This document shows, piece after piece, positions 1 through 7,519 of a DNA stretch of 64,000 nt. A model generated the notes under the pieces. The model was not told where the DNA came from. It did not search any database and worked only from the letters and a program-made list of their open reading frames with translations. Source of the stretch: Spirochaetota bacterium (GTDB taxonomy: Bacteria > Spirochaetota > UBA4802 > JAKQUI01). The stretch's first letter is position 1. Each line of letters begins with the position of its first letter. The position numbers and the translations under genes were made by a program. The stretch is from assembly GCA_029562645.1 (NCBI GenBank), contig JAKQUI010000084.1, positions 1 to 64,000 of the forward strand, written 5' to 3'.

Positions 1-1614
1 ATCAAGAAGGAGCTGGGGCTCGAGAAGGACGAGAAGTCCACCGAGATCGAGAAGTTCGAGGAGCGCATCAAGAACCTGAAGCTCACCGACGAGGCCGCCA
101 CGAAGGTCCGCGAGGAGATCGAGAAGATTAAAGTTCTCGAACCGCACTCGGCGGAGTACGGCGTGAGCCGCAACTACCTGGAATGGCTTACCACGTTGCC
201 GTGGGGCGTGCACTCGGCGGACAACTACGACATCGCCAAGGCACGCTCGGTCCTCGACCGCGACCACTATGGGCTCAAGGACATCAAGGAGCGCATCCTG
301 GAGTTCATCAGCACCGGGAAAATGAAGGGAAACATCACCGGCTCCATCATCTGCTTCGTGGGGCCTCCCGGCGTGGGTAAGACCTCCATCGGAAAATCGG
401 TCGCGGAGGCGCTGGGACGCAAGTTCTTCCGCTTCTCGCTGGGCGGCATGCGCGACGAGGCCGAGATCAAGGGACACCGGCGCACCTACATCGGCGCGAT
501 GCCGGGAAAGATCATCCAGAGCCTCAAGACCGTTGGCACCGCCAACCCCGTCATCATGCTCGACGAGATCGACAAGATCGGCATCAGCTTCCAGGGCGAT
601 CCGGCCTCCGCGCTCCTTGAGGTGCTGGACCCCGAGCAGAATTCGCAGTTCCTGGACCACTACATCGACGTCCGCTTCGACCTGTCGAACATCCTCTTCA
701 TCGCGACCGCCAACCAGATGGACACCATCCCCCTGCCCCTCTTGGACCGCATGGAGATCATGAAGCTCTCCGGCTACATCCTCGAGGAGAAGATGCAAAT
801 CGCGAAGAAATACCTCATCCCCAAGCAGCTCAAGGAGCACGGCCTCACGAAGGCGATGGCGAGCATCGACATGGCCGCGCTCAAGCGGATCATCGAGGGC
901 TATGCGCGCGAGGCCGGCGTCCGCAGCACCGAGAACAACATCAAGAAGATCATGCGGAAGGCCGCCAAGAAGATCGCCGAGGGAGAAGCGACGGCCGTCG
1001 CCATCACCGAGAAAAACCTGTCCGATTTTCTCGGCAAGCCCGTCTTTACCGACGAGGAGCTCTACGACAAGCGCATCCCCGGCGTGGTGATGGGGCTCGC
1101 GTGGACGAGCATGGGCGGCGCGACGCTGTACGTAGAGGCGACCGCGATCCCGTCGAAGTCGCGCGGCTTCAAGCAGACCGGGCAGCTGGGCGATGTGATG
1201 AAGGAATCCACCGAGATCGCCTACACCTACGTGAGTTCCAAGGTGAAGGAATTCGGGATTCCGGAAGATTTTTTCGATACGCGCGCGATCCATCTGCACG
1301 TCCCCGCCGGCGCGACGCCCAAGGACGGGCCCTCGGCCGGGATCACCATGGCCACGGCGCTCTACTCGCTGGCGAAGGGCAAGCCTATCAAGAAGAACAT
1401 CGCGATGACGGGCGAGCTCACCGTGACCGGCAAGGTGCTGCCCATCGGCGGCGTGAAGGAAAAGACGCTCGCGGCCAAACGCGCCAAGGTGAAGACGATC
1501 ATCTACCCGAAAGAGAACAAGCGGGACTTCGACGAGCTGCCCGACCACATCCGCAAGGGTGTCGATGCGCGCTTCGTGAACTACTTCGACGATGTGCTGA
1601 AAATCGTCTACTGA
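1..1614 (+). CDS. lon: ATP-dependent Lon protease, C-terminal part (5' truncated by window edge)
   Basis: Lon degrades misfolded and regulatory cytoplasmic proteins using ATP. The frame is open from base 1, so the N-terminal LAN domain lies outside the window. About 537 residues are visible. They begin in the coiled region before the AAA+ module, which carries Walker A GPPGVGKT (visible residues about 121-128) and Walker B IMLDEIDK (about 185-192). The C-terminal protease domain has the catalytic dyad: Ser in KDGPSAG (codon near 1333) and Lys in [10 protein letters not shown] (codon near 1456). The GTG at 163 is internal, because homologous Lon sequence ([14 protein letters not shown]) continues upstream of it. 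No hairpin terminator was seen before the next promoter at 1715. Confidence 0.97.
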   Translation: MKKELGLEKDEKSTEIEKFEERIKNLKLTDEAATKVREEIEKIKVLEPHSAEYGVSRNYLEWLTTLPWGVHSADNYDIAKARSVLDRDHYGLKDIKERILEFISTGKMKGNITGSIICFVGPPGVGKTSIGKSVAEALGRKFFRFSLGGMRDEAEIKGHRRTYIGAMPGKIIQSLKTVGTANPVIMLDEIDKIGISFQGDPASALLEVLDPEQNSQFLDHYIDVRFDLSNILFIATANQMDTIPLPLLDRMEIMKLSGYILEEKMQIAKKYLIPKQLKEHGLTKAMASIDMAALKRIIEGYAREAGVRSTENNIKKIMRKAAKKIAEGEATAVAITEKNLSDFLGKPVFTDEELYDKRIPGVVMGLAWTSMGGATLYVEATAIPSKSRGFKQTGQLGDVMKESTEIAYTYVSSKVKEFGIPEDFFDTRAIHLHVPAGATPKDGPSAGITMATALYSLAKGKPIKKNIAMTGELTVTGKVLPIGGVKEKTLAAKRAKVKTIIYPKENKRDFDELPDHIRKGVDARFVNYFDDVLKIVY

Positions 1615-1714
1615 GAACCGATTCAAGAAGGGAACCGAAAGAGCCTGCTGGAATAAACGCTATGAGCCTATTCCATTGGGGAATTTAAAAATTCTAAAAA
1701 ATACAAAAAAGAAG

Positions 1715-1743
1715 TTGACGATTCTATTGTATTTTAGTATTTT
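1715..1743 (+). promoter_or_regulatory. Sigma-70-like promoter of the selenoprotein operon
   Basis: TTGACG (1715-1720) and TATTTT (1738-1743) are separated by 17 bases in an AT-rich stretch that stands out from the GC-rich surroundings. The first gene starts at 1776 with a GGAGAG ribosome-binding site at 1764-1769. The -10 box lies inside an inverted repeat (see 1735-1761). Confidence 0.6.
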
Positions 1744-1761
1744 ATTTAATATTAAATACTA
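1735..1761. promoter_or_regulatory. Inverted repeat over the -10 box, possible operator
   Basis: TAGTATTT (1735-1742) and AAATACTA (1754-1761) form perfect 8-base arms around 11 bases. The repeat covers the -10 box and predicted start site, where a repressor would act. An iron, Fe-S or redox-responsive regulator would suit an Fe-S carrier gene, but that is inference; the motif was not matched to a named regulator. The 12-mer TAGTATTTTATT recurs at about 2289-2300, downstream of the operon. Confidence 0.4.
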
Positions 1762-1775
1762 ATGGAGAGACTGCT

Positions 1776-2078
1776 ATGAAAATATCAATCACAGATAGCG
1801 CCAGAGACAAGCTCAAGGAGATAATAGCGTCAAGCGAACTGCCCCATCCATCATTGCGACTTGTCGTCGCAGGAGTCGGTTGAGGCGGGCCCCGGCTGGG
1901 GCTGACTCTGGATGAGTCATCGAAGACCGACGAAACGCGGATCACGGACAATACGATCGATATAATCGTCGACACCGAGCTTACCCGCTATCTGCGCCAG
2001 GGTTCGGCCGTGAAGATCGACTTCATGGACACGCAGTACGGTTCCGGCTTCATGATCGACAGCGGATCGACCTGCTAG
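1776..2078 (+). CDS. HesB/IscA-like selenoprotein (in-frame TGA = selenocysteine, codon 36)
   Basis: This is a 100-residue A-type Fe-S-cluster carrier-like protein read through the TGA at 1881-1883. The sequence before the stop (LRLVVAGVG) and after it (GGPRLGLTLDES) are both in the same frame. Together they match the HesB core, in which the first conserved Cys sits exactly at the TGA. Similarity continues to the C-terminal FMDTQYGSGFMID block and a final Cys. The established HesB-related selenoprotein family has Sec at this position with a following Gly-Gly-Pro. A hairpin at 1903-1919 has G residues in its apical loop 27 bases after the TGA, within the usual bacterial SECIS range. The start is the ATG at 1776, six bases after GGAGAG. 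The protein probably binds or transfers Fe-S clusters in the cytoplasm. A pseudogene is unlikely because reading frame, hairpin and neighbour all agree. Confidence 0.88.
1903..1919 (+). promoter_or_regulatory. Candidate bacterial SECIS hairpin for the HesB-like gene
   Basis: TGACTC (1903-1908), loop TGGAT and GAGTCA (1914-1919) form a perfect 6-bp stem. The loop Gs lie at 1910-1911, about 27 bases after the TGA. Bacterial SECIS elements are short hairpins just downstream of UGA with an early G in the loop, read by SelB. A second, GC-rich hairpin at 1889-1902 lies closer to the TGA, but its loop is unusually near it. Confidence 0.7.
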
Positions 2079-2084
2079 GAGGAA

Positions 2085-2231
2085 ATGATGGACTCCTGGA
2101 TCTGGATTATACTCGTACTTGTCGGCTGGTTTGTTCTCAACAGATGGGTGCTCCCGAAGCTCGGGGTGCCAACGTGAATGTCGCAAAGCTGCTCTCTGGA
2201 CGAGAGAAAGAAGGGCAAGGAAACGGAATAG
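2085..2231 (+). CDS. Small single-span membrane protein, predicted selenoprotein (Sec at codon 31)
   Basis: It starts six bases after the selenoprotein gene's stop, behind AGGAGG (2077-2082). The first 30 codons give one hydrophobic helix (about residues 4-18) and then RWVLPKLGVPT. A TGA follows at 2175-2177, and the frame stays open for 17 more codons (MSQSCSLDERKKGKETE). If the TGA is Sec, the product is 48 residues with a U-x4-C pair on a short basic tail, presumably cytoplasmic. Support for Sec is the hairpin at 2192-2206, whose core CTCTGGACGAG differs by one base from that of the upstream SECIS (CTCTGGATGAG). I do not recognise a named family. The alternative is a 30-residue protein ending at the TGA. 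Function unknown; a membrane thiol/selenol partner of the HesB-like protein is a guess. Confidence 0.7.
2192..2206 (+). promoter_or_regulatory. Candidate SECIS hairpin for the small membrane protein
   Basis: CTCTC (2192-2196), loop TGGAC and GAGAG (2202-2206). The loop Gs at 2198-2199 lie 21-22 bases after the TGA at 2175-2177. The loop and its three closing base pairs repeat those of the hairpin at 1903-1919, as expected if one SelB reads both. Confidence 0.62.
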
Positions 2232-2242
2232 CCATATCAAAG

Positions 2243-2275
2243 CCAACCGGGGCCCCTCTACAGGGCCCTGGTTGG
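2243..2275 (+). terminator. Strong hairpin ending the selenoprotein operon
   Basis: CCAACC plus GGGGCCC pairs with GGGCCCT plus GGTTGG over 13 positions (one G-T pair), with loop CTCTACA. It begins 12 bases after the last stop codon. There is no T-run, so it may be a weak intrinsic terminator or a 3'-end stabiliser. Confidence 0.5.
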
Positions 2276-2418
2276 AATTACAACATCTATAGTATTTTAT
2301 TGACAAACCTCCCCGTCGATTGTTGTTCTGTCATTTCTGGGTAATGACTCCGAATTGTAACATTTTTCATGTGTGAAATCCAAATAGTAACACCACCTAT
2401 CGGGAAAACGGTAATGGA

Positions 2419-2928
2419 ATGAAGATAGTAACTCTGATGGTAATTCTGCTGGTGGCGCTCGCCTCCTGCGACAGCAAGCCGAGCGACGATAAAAGCGGGG
2501 AGAATTTTATTTATTCTTCGCAATCGGTTACGGCGATGGGGCTGGTAAACATGCAAGTAATCAACGGCATGGGACATGTTGCCGGTTGCAACTCTTCAAC
2601 ACCACCATGCTATGCGATTGTTTTCTCGGGGACGGTAAATAATACGCAACAAACAGGAATCGCTTTTAGCGACGACATCGGGGATGTGAACACATATAAA
2701 ATAACTCCCACCCAAAACATGGTAAAAATTTACTATCAGGGCGGGTTCTCAACAGGGGCTTTTCCAAACGCAACAATGGTAAGAATTTCTGGAGGGGGCA
2801 GAATGCCGCCATCAACTGGAACCTGCAATATTACATCCATCACTTCTACCGCTGATGGCGGTTATAACGTCCAAGGCGACTTTGATGGATCCGCATTCCA
2901 GGTAATTGCCGTGCTTACAACTCTGTAG
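2419..2928 (+). CDS. Lipoprotein of unknown function
   Basis: A 169-residue predicted lipoprotein. It has a short basic start, a hydrophobic core and lipobox LASC with the lipidated Cys at residue 18. The mature part is rich in Gly, Ser, Thr and Asn with scattered Cys (NSSTPPC, TGTC), as in secreted beta-rich proteins. No recognised domain. Base composition is noticeably more AT-rich than the neighbours, which hints at recent acquisition or relaxed selection. The Shine-Dalgarno is weak. It stands alone between the selenoprotein operon and the transglycosylase. The 223 bases after it hold no feature I can support. Confidence 0.65.
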   Translation: MKIVTLMVILLVALASCDSKPSDDKSGENFIYSSQSVTAMGLVNMQVINGMGHVAGCNSSTPPCYAIVFSGTVNNTQQTGIAFSDDIGDVNTYKITPTQNMVKIYYQGGFSTGAFPNATMVRISGGGRMPPSTGTCNITSITSTADGGYNVQGDFDGSAFQVIAVLTTL

Positions 2929-3151
2929 AAAAACTGCCGCACGATTAATTACCACGTACGTGCGATAAGTGACACCATTAAAGCAGACCAACGAATTGAA
3001 GTCAACATGTCACCTTTCGTCAGTTTCATCAATGATCGCTTCGCATGATACGCAGTTAAGAACCGCCAAACAATATACTACGCGAATAATACCCACAACA
3101 CTCATACAACTAAAACTGAAAAAATGATATTGAAAGAATCACCTCAACACC

Positions 3152-3862
3152 ATGCGAAATATTATAATGGCCCTGCACTCGATTCGTGCGCACGATACCT
3201 CAGTTGACAAATCCCATTTCAGCAGCAAGTTTTTTACCAACTTTTTATTGTGTAAAAATTATAAAATCGCAATTATCGCATTTTTCATTCTACCAAGCGC
3301 AATCGGTTCCGCCCAAGTCAACAAGAAACACCATCCCGACGGAACTATCGAGTTCCACAACCGGCAGCATCGACACGAAAAACAGGCGGGCCCCGTTAAT
3401 CTCGAGAGCCCGTATAGCCGGCGCATCGAAGAGCTTTCGGCGCGCGAGGGGCTGGACCCGCGACTCGTCAAGTGCATCATCAAGGTGGAGTCGAACTTCA
3501 AGCCGGATGCGATCTCGGTTGCCGGGGCGATGGGCCTCATGCAGATCATGCAGGACATCGCGCGCTACTACAACGTGAAGGACCCGCTGGACCCCGAGGA
3601 GAACCTGAACGCGGGCATCCGGCATTTCAAGTCGCTCATGAAAACCTTCAAGGACGACATCCCCCTGGCGCTCGCGGCCTATCATGCCGGCGCAGGACGG
3701 GTGCGCAAGCGGATGCAGGTTCCGCCCATCAAGTCGACCATCGCCTACGTGAAGCGCATCATGAACTACTACAACGGCACCGGCGACGCCTCCATCGAGC
3801 GGAAGGTGCGGGGGCTCTATCAACGGATCGCGAAGGACGGGACGATCGTCATATACAACTGA
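3152..3862 (+). CDS. Lytic transglycosylase, SLT domain
   Basis: It cleaves the MurNAc-GlcNAc bond of peptidoglycan in the periplasm. The C-terminal SLT domain shows the catalytic Glu in KVESNFKP, then GAMGLMQIMQ and AAYHAGAGRV, the usual three blocks. A hydrophobic segment (KIAIIAFFILPSAIGSAQ) looks like a signal peptide but begins about 36 residues in. A TTG at 3248 would start just before it, so the true start is uncertain (3152, 3170 or 3248; none has a good ribosome-binding site). Between signal and SLT lies a short stretch (HPDGTIEFHNRQ) resembling a DUF4124-type motif. The first ~60 codons are AT-rich; the catalytic part has normal composition. Confidence 0.85.
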   Translation: MRNIIMALHSIRAHDTSVDKSHFSSKFFTNFLLCKNYKIAIIAFFILPSAIGSAQVNKKHHPDGTIEFHNRQHRHEKQAGPVNLESPYSRRIEELSAREGLDPRLVKCIIKVESNFKPDAISVAGAMGLMQIMQDIARYYNVKDPLDPEENLNAGIRHFKSLMKTFKDDIPLALAAYHAGAGRVRKRMQVPPIKSTIAYVKRIMNYYNGTGDASIERKVRGLYQRIAKDGTIVIYN

Positions 3863-3883
3863 CCCCCTCAGGCCTGCCGGCCA

Positions 3884-3971
3884 GCTCCCCCTTCGCTAGG
3901 GGGAGCAAGCAGCATAAACCTGTTGCACTGAAAATGAATTTTTCATACTCACTATCCCCTGCCGAAGGGGA
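3884..3971. repeat. Palindromic intergenic element, REP-like
   Basis: Two palindromes lie in the 238-base gap after the transglycosylase. GCTCCCCC/GGGGGAGC (3884-3906, loop TTCGCTA) is followed by TCCCCT/AGGGGA (3955-3971, loop GCCGA). Such paired C-rich/G-rich palindromes are typical of dispersed repeats. The first could also terminate the preceding gene. No second copy was noticed in this window. Confidence 0.35.
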
Positions 3972-4100
3972 AAGGGCCGAAGATAGGGGTAATTTATCTC
4001 TTGACATGCGTCCCCCTGCATGGCACATTCCGGCGTCATCTAAAACCAAATTTCCAATACCGGAGGATCGCATCCTCCGCTACCGCACACAGGAGGAACC

Positions 4101-4865
4101 ATGAAGAAGCTGATCGCCTGCTCGCTTGCGATTGCGCTGGCATTCGCATTCGGCTGCAAGAAAAAAGAAGAGGAGAAGAAAGACGCGCCCGTCGCGAAGA
4201 AATACGCGCGCTACCGGGTGATCGTCCACAAGGAAAAGGAACTCAAGACCTGGCTCGCCACGCTGGAGAAGGCCGAGAGCGTCGACCTCCTGGGAGAGGA
4301 GAAGGTCACCGTTAAGGAGAAGCGCGGGGAGCTCACCTATGCGGTCCAGAAGGTGAAACTGGCCGACGACAAGGTCGGCTACATCGACAACAAGCACCTG
4401 GCCGACAAGCCGATCGTTTTCTCCGAGGACACCAAGGCGCTCGACCGGCCCACGACCGGCAGCCGCGTCCACGCGACACTGGAGAAGGGGTCGATCGCCT
4501 TCATTACCGGCGAAAAGGGCAACTGGGTCCAGGTGTACGCGGGCGAGGTGAAGCCCAAGCTCTGGGTGGTTGACAAATGGGTGAACGGCGGCTATACGGC
4601 CGACGAAAAGGTGATACAGGACGCGAAAGACTACGAGGTGATCCTGAGCCTGCTGCGCGAGAAGAAACCGGAGAAGGAAAAGGACGCAAAGGAAAAGCTG
4701 GAGCAGCTCTCGAAGACCAGCAGCTTTTTCGCGGAACTCGCCGGCAAGAAGCTTGCCGAGCTCTCGGCCCCCAAGGACGAGGACCAGCCGAAGGAAGGCG
4801 TCACGAAGGACCTCGGCGGCGACCTGTCCAAGGAAGCCCCGGGCGCGATGGACAGCGGAAAGTAA
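4101..4865 (+). CDS. SH3b-like lipoprotein
   Basis: A 254-residue lipoprotein: the signal peptide ends in FAFGC, with the lipidated Cys at residue 19 followed by a Lys/Glu-rich linker. Residues about 35-165 hold two SH3b-like segments with the features expected of bacterial SH3 domains (KVGYIDNKHL, GNWVQVYAGE ... LWVVDKWV). The C-terminal quarter is charged and helical. The family is reminiscent of SH3-containing lipoproteins in leptospires. The start follows AGGAGG at 4091-4096 with good spacing. A role at the cell envelope (peptidoglycan or ligand binding) is inferred. Monocistronic, ending at the hairpin 4893-4917. Confidence 0.75.
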   Translation: MKKLIACSLAIALAFAFGCKKKEEEKKDAPVAKKYARYRVIVHKEKELKTWLATLEKAESVDLLGEEKVTVKEKRGELTYAVQKVKLADDKVGYIDNKHLADKPIVFSEDTKALDRPTTGSRVHATLEKGSIAFITGEKGNWVQVYAGEVKPKLWVVDKWVNGGYTADEKVIQDAKDYEVILSLLREKKPEKEKDAKEKLEQLSKTSSFFAELAGKKLAELSAPKDEDQPKEGVTKDLGGDLSKEAPGAMDSGK

Positions 4866-4892
4866 CCGACGAAAAAAAACGAAACGCCAGCG

Positions 4893-4917
4893 GCGGGGAG
4901 GGAGACACCCTCCCCGC
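4893..4917. terminator. Bidirectional hairpin terminator
   Basis: GCGGGGAGGG pairs perfectly with CCCTCCCCGC around loop AGACA. It lies between convergent genes (lipoprotein ending 4865, fliG ending 4928). TTT follows on the plus strand and a T-rich tract follows about 13 bases further on the minus strand. Confidence 0.75.
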
Positions 4918-4927
4918 TTTCGTACCC

Positions 4928-5944
4928 TCACTCCACGTACTGGTCCATCTGCTTGCGAAGATCGATCACCCCGTTGTCGTTGAGGGCGCGCATGATCCCG
5001 ACGATCTCGTCGCGCGCGCTCTGGATGTCCGAGAGGCGGGTGGGGCCCATGCGCTCCATGTCCTTGATGATGTCGCTCGCGCGATTCTGGCTCATATTGC
5101 GCAGCAGCTTGAAGCGGACCTCGTCGCCGGCCCCCTTGAGCGCGCGGGCGATGAGCTCGTCGTCGTTGATCTCGTCGATGAGGACGCGGATCTCCTGGTT
5201 GGTGAGATTGAGGACATTTTCGAAGACGAACAGCTTCTCGCGGATGTCGCGCGCGACCGACGGCATGGCCGAATCGAAAAACTCCATGAGCCCCTTCTCC
5301 TGGTCGCCGCTCATGTGATTCATGATCGACACCAGGGTATCGACGCCGCCGACGACCTCGTGCTGGCGTCCGGCCGCCTTCGACTCCTCATAGCGCTTGC
5401 GGATCACCCGCGCGATCTCCAGAACAGCCTCGGGCGACGTCTTTTCCATCTTGGCCAGGCGCTTGGCCACCTCTCGCGCGACCCCGGAATCCATGAGCTT
5501 CAGAATCTCGGCCGACTTCGCGGGCGGCAGATAGGCGAGCGTGACCGCGACCGTTTGCGGGTGCTCGTTCTGCAAAAACGAAACGAGCACGTCGGTCTCG
5601 ATATCCTTGAGGAAATCGAACCCGCGCTCGAGGTCCTGTCGATTGAGCTTGGAGAGCACGTCATGCGCCTTCTCGTCACCCAACGCCCCCACGAGGATTT
5701 CCTTGGCGACATTTTCCCCGCCGTACAGGCTCCCGCGTCGTTTTTTCAGGTCCAGGAGGAACTCGCCGATGAGCTCCTCCTTGTCCCCGGAGGTGATCGA
5801 GTCGATCATCGCGATCTGTTCGCTGATACGCCGGATGCTCTCACCGTCGAGATGGCGCAGGATCTCGGAGGCGACATCGGGCCCCAGGGAGATAAGCAGG
5901 GCCGCCGCCTTCTCGATGCCGGTCATGGTGGTGATGGATTTCAT
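4928..5944 (-). CDS. fliG: Flagellar motor switch protein FliG
   Basis: FliG joins the MS ring to the C ring and converts stator action into rotor torque. It has 338 residues, the usual family length. The N-terminal domain (IEKAAALLISLGPDVASEILRHL), the middle-domain EHPQT motif (residues 127-131) and the C-terminal torque helix with conserved charged residues (LIDEINDDELIARALKGA) are all present. I chose the ATG at 5944 because it follows an AGGGGTG ribosome-binding site and gives the family N-terminus; the longer frame to 5983 adds unrelated residues. No other flagellar structural gene is adjacent. Spirochaetes often carry two FliG copies; the intact torque helix suggests a fully functional one. 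Confidence 0.97.
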   Translation of the reverse strand: MKSITTMTGIEKAAALLISLGPDVASEILRHLDGESIRRISEQIAMIDSITSGDKEELIGEFLLDLKKRRGSLYGGENVAKEILVGALGDEKAHDVLSKLNRQDLERGFDFLKDIETDVLVSFLQNEHPQTVAVTLAYLPPAKSAEILKLMDSGVAREVAKRLAKMEKTSPEAVLEIARVIRKRYEESKAAGRQHEVVGGVDTLVSIMNHMSGDQEKGLMEFFDSAMPSVARDIREKLFVFENVLNLTNQEIRVLIDEINDDELIARALKGAGDEVRFKLLRNMSQNRASDIIKDMERMGPTRLSDIQSARDEIVGIMRALNDNGVIDLRKQMDQYVE

Positions 5945-6116
5945 GTGGGCACCCCTTTGCGAACGTATGCGCCAGGGTGCCACGGAAACGCAGGTCCGGC
6001 AACAAAATAATTAATATTTGCCCGCCGGGGTGCCGAAGTCATAAGAGAGCGGATTGTTCTTGCGCGCTCACGGCCCCGTGATAGCCGTGTACGATACACC
6101 AAAGGCAGGCCCCCGG

Positions 6117-6776
6117 ATGCCCGATTCGACCATACGCAACGAAGCCTATCAGGCCGACATACTCCACGCCGTCGAGGCGGACAAAGAGATCGTCTTCGTC
6201 CTCTACTCCATCCTGGACGACACCGAGGAGAAAATCAAGTACGCCCTCGCGCAGATCCTCGACCGCCGCGCCCGGGCCGACCTGTTCACGCCGTTGTACT
6301 CCTGCACCAAGGAGCTCATCGCCAACGCCGTCAAGGCCAACGCGAAGCGCCTGCTCATCGACGAGGGCGTCATCACCGATCCCGACGACCCGATCGAGGT
6401 GGTCAAGATGATCCGCTCCGTCCTCAACGAGAAGTCGCTCCTCGAGTATGGCATCAAGGCGAAGGAGCACCGGCTCTCCACGCGGGTGTACTTCAAGGCC
6501 GAGCCCGAGCGCTTCGTCATCGAGGTCATCAACAACGTACCGCTGGACGGCAAAGACCTCAAGCGCATCCTGGAGCGCATCGAGAAGTCATCGAAGTACG
6601 ACAGCATCGCTGAGTTTTACATGGAAAACCCGGACCCCATCGCCGAGGGGATGGGGCTGGGACTGTCGATGGTGGTCGTGCTCATCAAGAGCATCGACAT
6701 CGACTGGCGGAACTTCACGGTTTCAACCAACGGGAAGGACAAGACCTACGCGCGCATCACCGTCCCGCTCGCCTGA
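6117..6776 (+). CDS. GHKL-type ATP-binding protein (histidine-kinase-like ATPase)
   Basis: About 219 residues with the Bergerat ATP-binding fold: N box ELIANAVKANAKR and G box AEGMGLGLSMVVVLIKS near the C-terminus. There is no transmembrane segment, no dimerisation H-box and no receiver. It therefore resembles the stand-alone ATPases seen in spirochaetes and anti-sigma kinases rather than a complete sensor kinase. The ATG at 6117 follows AAAGGCAGG and directly precedes the conserved part; a TTG at 6054 would add 21 residues. Divergent from fliG. Target unknown. Confidence 0.75.
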   Translation: MPDSTIRNEAYQADILHAVEADKEIVFVLYSILDDTEEKIKYALAQILDRRARADLFTPLYSCTKELIANAVKANAKRLLIDEGVITDPDDPIEVVKMIRSVLNEKSLLEYGIKAKEHRLSTRVYFKAEPERFVIEVINNVPLDGKDLKRILERIEKSSKYDSIAEFYMENPDPIAEGMGLGLSMVVVLIKSIDIDWRNFTVSTNGKDKTYARITVPLA

Positions 6777-6788
6777 CCCGCACCCCTT

Positions 6789-7391
6789 TCACGGGCGCGT
6801 CAGATACGACATCACCATCCGGATGCACTGCCGCCCGACATGGTCGATATTGTATATGGCGCTGTTGAAGGTCCACTGCATGGCGGTGTTGATGAGCATC
6901 GCGGTGATCGCGTAGGCGATCCCCGAGGAATCGACCTTGCCGAAGAGGGCCTGCTCCTTCCCCATGTCGATCACCTTCTTGAATTCGTTGCTCATCTTCT
7001 CGAAGATCTTCGTGTTGATGTCGCGGATGCGCTCGTTGATGGTGATCTGCGCCCAGAAGTCGGCCATCACGCGGTAAAACGCGGGCTGCTTCTTCGCGAT
7101 GGTCACATACCCGATGATGATGGCCTTGATCTTCCGCTCCGGGCTCTGGTACTTCTCCGCCCGCTTCCGGATCGTCTTCTCGATGATCATGTAGATCTGC
7201 TCGAGCAGATGGATGAGGATGTCTTCCTTGGTTTTAAAATAGTGCAGCACCCCGCCCTTCGACAGGCCGGCCTGGTTCGCGATGTCCTCGATGGTGAAGT
7301 TGTTGTAGCCCTTCGTCGCGATGACCTCGTATGCGGCCTGAACGATCTGGATCTTGCGGCGCTCCTCGCGCTCAAGGTTTTTCTTCGCCAT
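6789..7391 (-). CDS. TetR/AcrR-family transcriptional regulator
   Basis: A 200-residue one-component repressor. The N-terminal helix-turn-helix is typical (IVQAAYEVIATKGYNNFTIEDIANQAGLSKG, shown in part; the recognition helix ends LHYFKTKEDIL). The C-terminal ligand domain is all-helical, resembling the BetI-type group. The start ATG follows AAGGAA. A TTGACA at 7475-7480 on the minus strand is a plausible -35 box. It lies downstream of the radical SAM gene in the same direction with a 128-base gap, so it probably has its own promoter. Target genes cannot be told from the context. Confidence 0.9.
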   Translation of the reverse strand: MAKKNLEREERRKIQIVQAAYEVIATKGYNNFTIEDIANQAGLSKGGVLHYFKTKEDILIHLLEQIYMIIEKTIRKRAEKYQSPERKIKAIIIGYVTIAKKQPAFYRVMADFWAQITINERIRDINTKIFEKMSNEFKKVIDMGKEQALFGKVDSSGIAYAITAMLINTAMQWTFNSAIYNIDHVGRQCIRMVMSYLTRP

Positions 7392-7519
7392 CTGCCATTC
7401 CTTGTGTGTGTGGTGATTCCGCTACGCGCGTGCGGCCGGCACGCTGCGCCTTTGGTAGGTACAGGAGTCTTTTTTGTCAAGGAAATTACCGCCATCGATC
7501 GGCGGCGGCATGATTCGCG

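Noticed and set aside
1762-1779. A five-codon leader frame (ATG GAG AGA CTG CTA TGA) overlapping the selenoprotein start
   Set aside because: Its bases are simply the ribosome-binding site region of the real gene; nothing else supports translation.
1881-1883. TGA in the HesB-like gene as a nonsense mutation or sequencing error
   Set aside because: The frame is open and HesB-like on both sides, the position is the known Sec site of the family, and a matching hairpin follows here and after the second TGA.
3884-3971. Start of a CRISPR array
   Set aside because: Only two dissimilar palindromes and no regularly spaced direct repeats.
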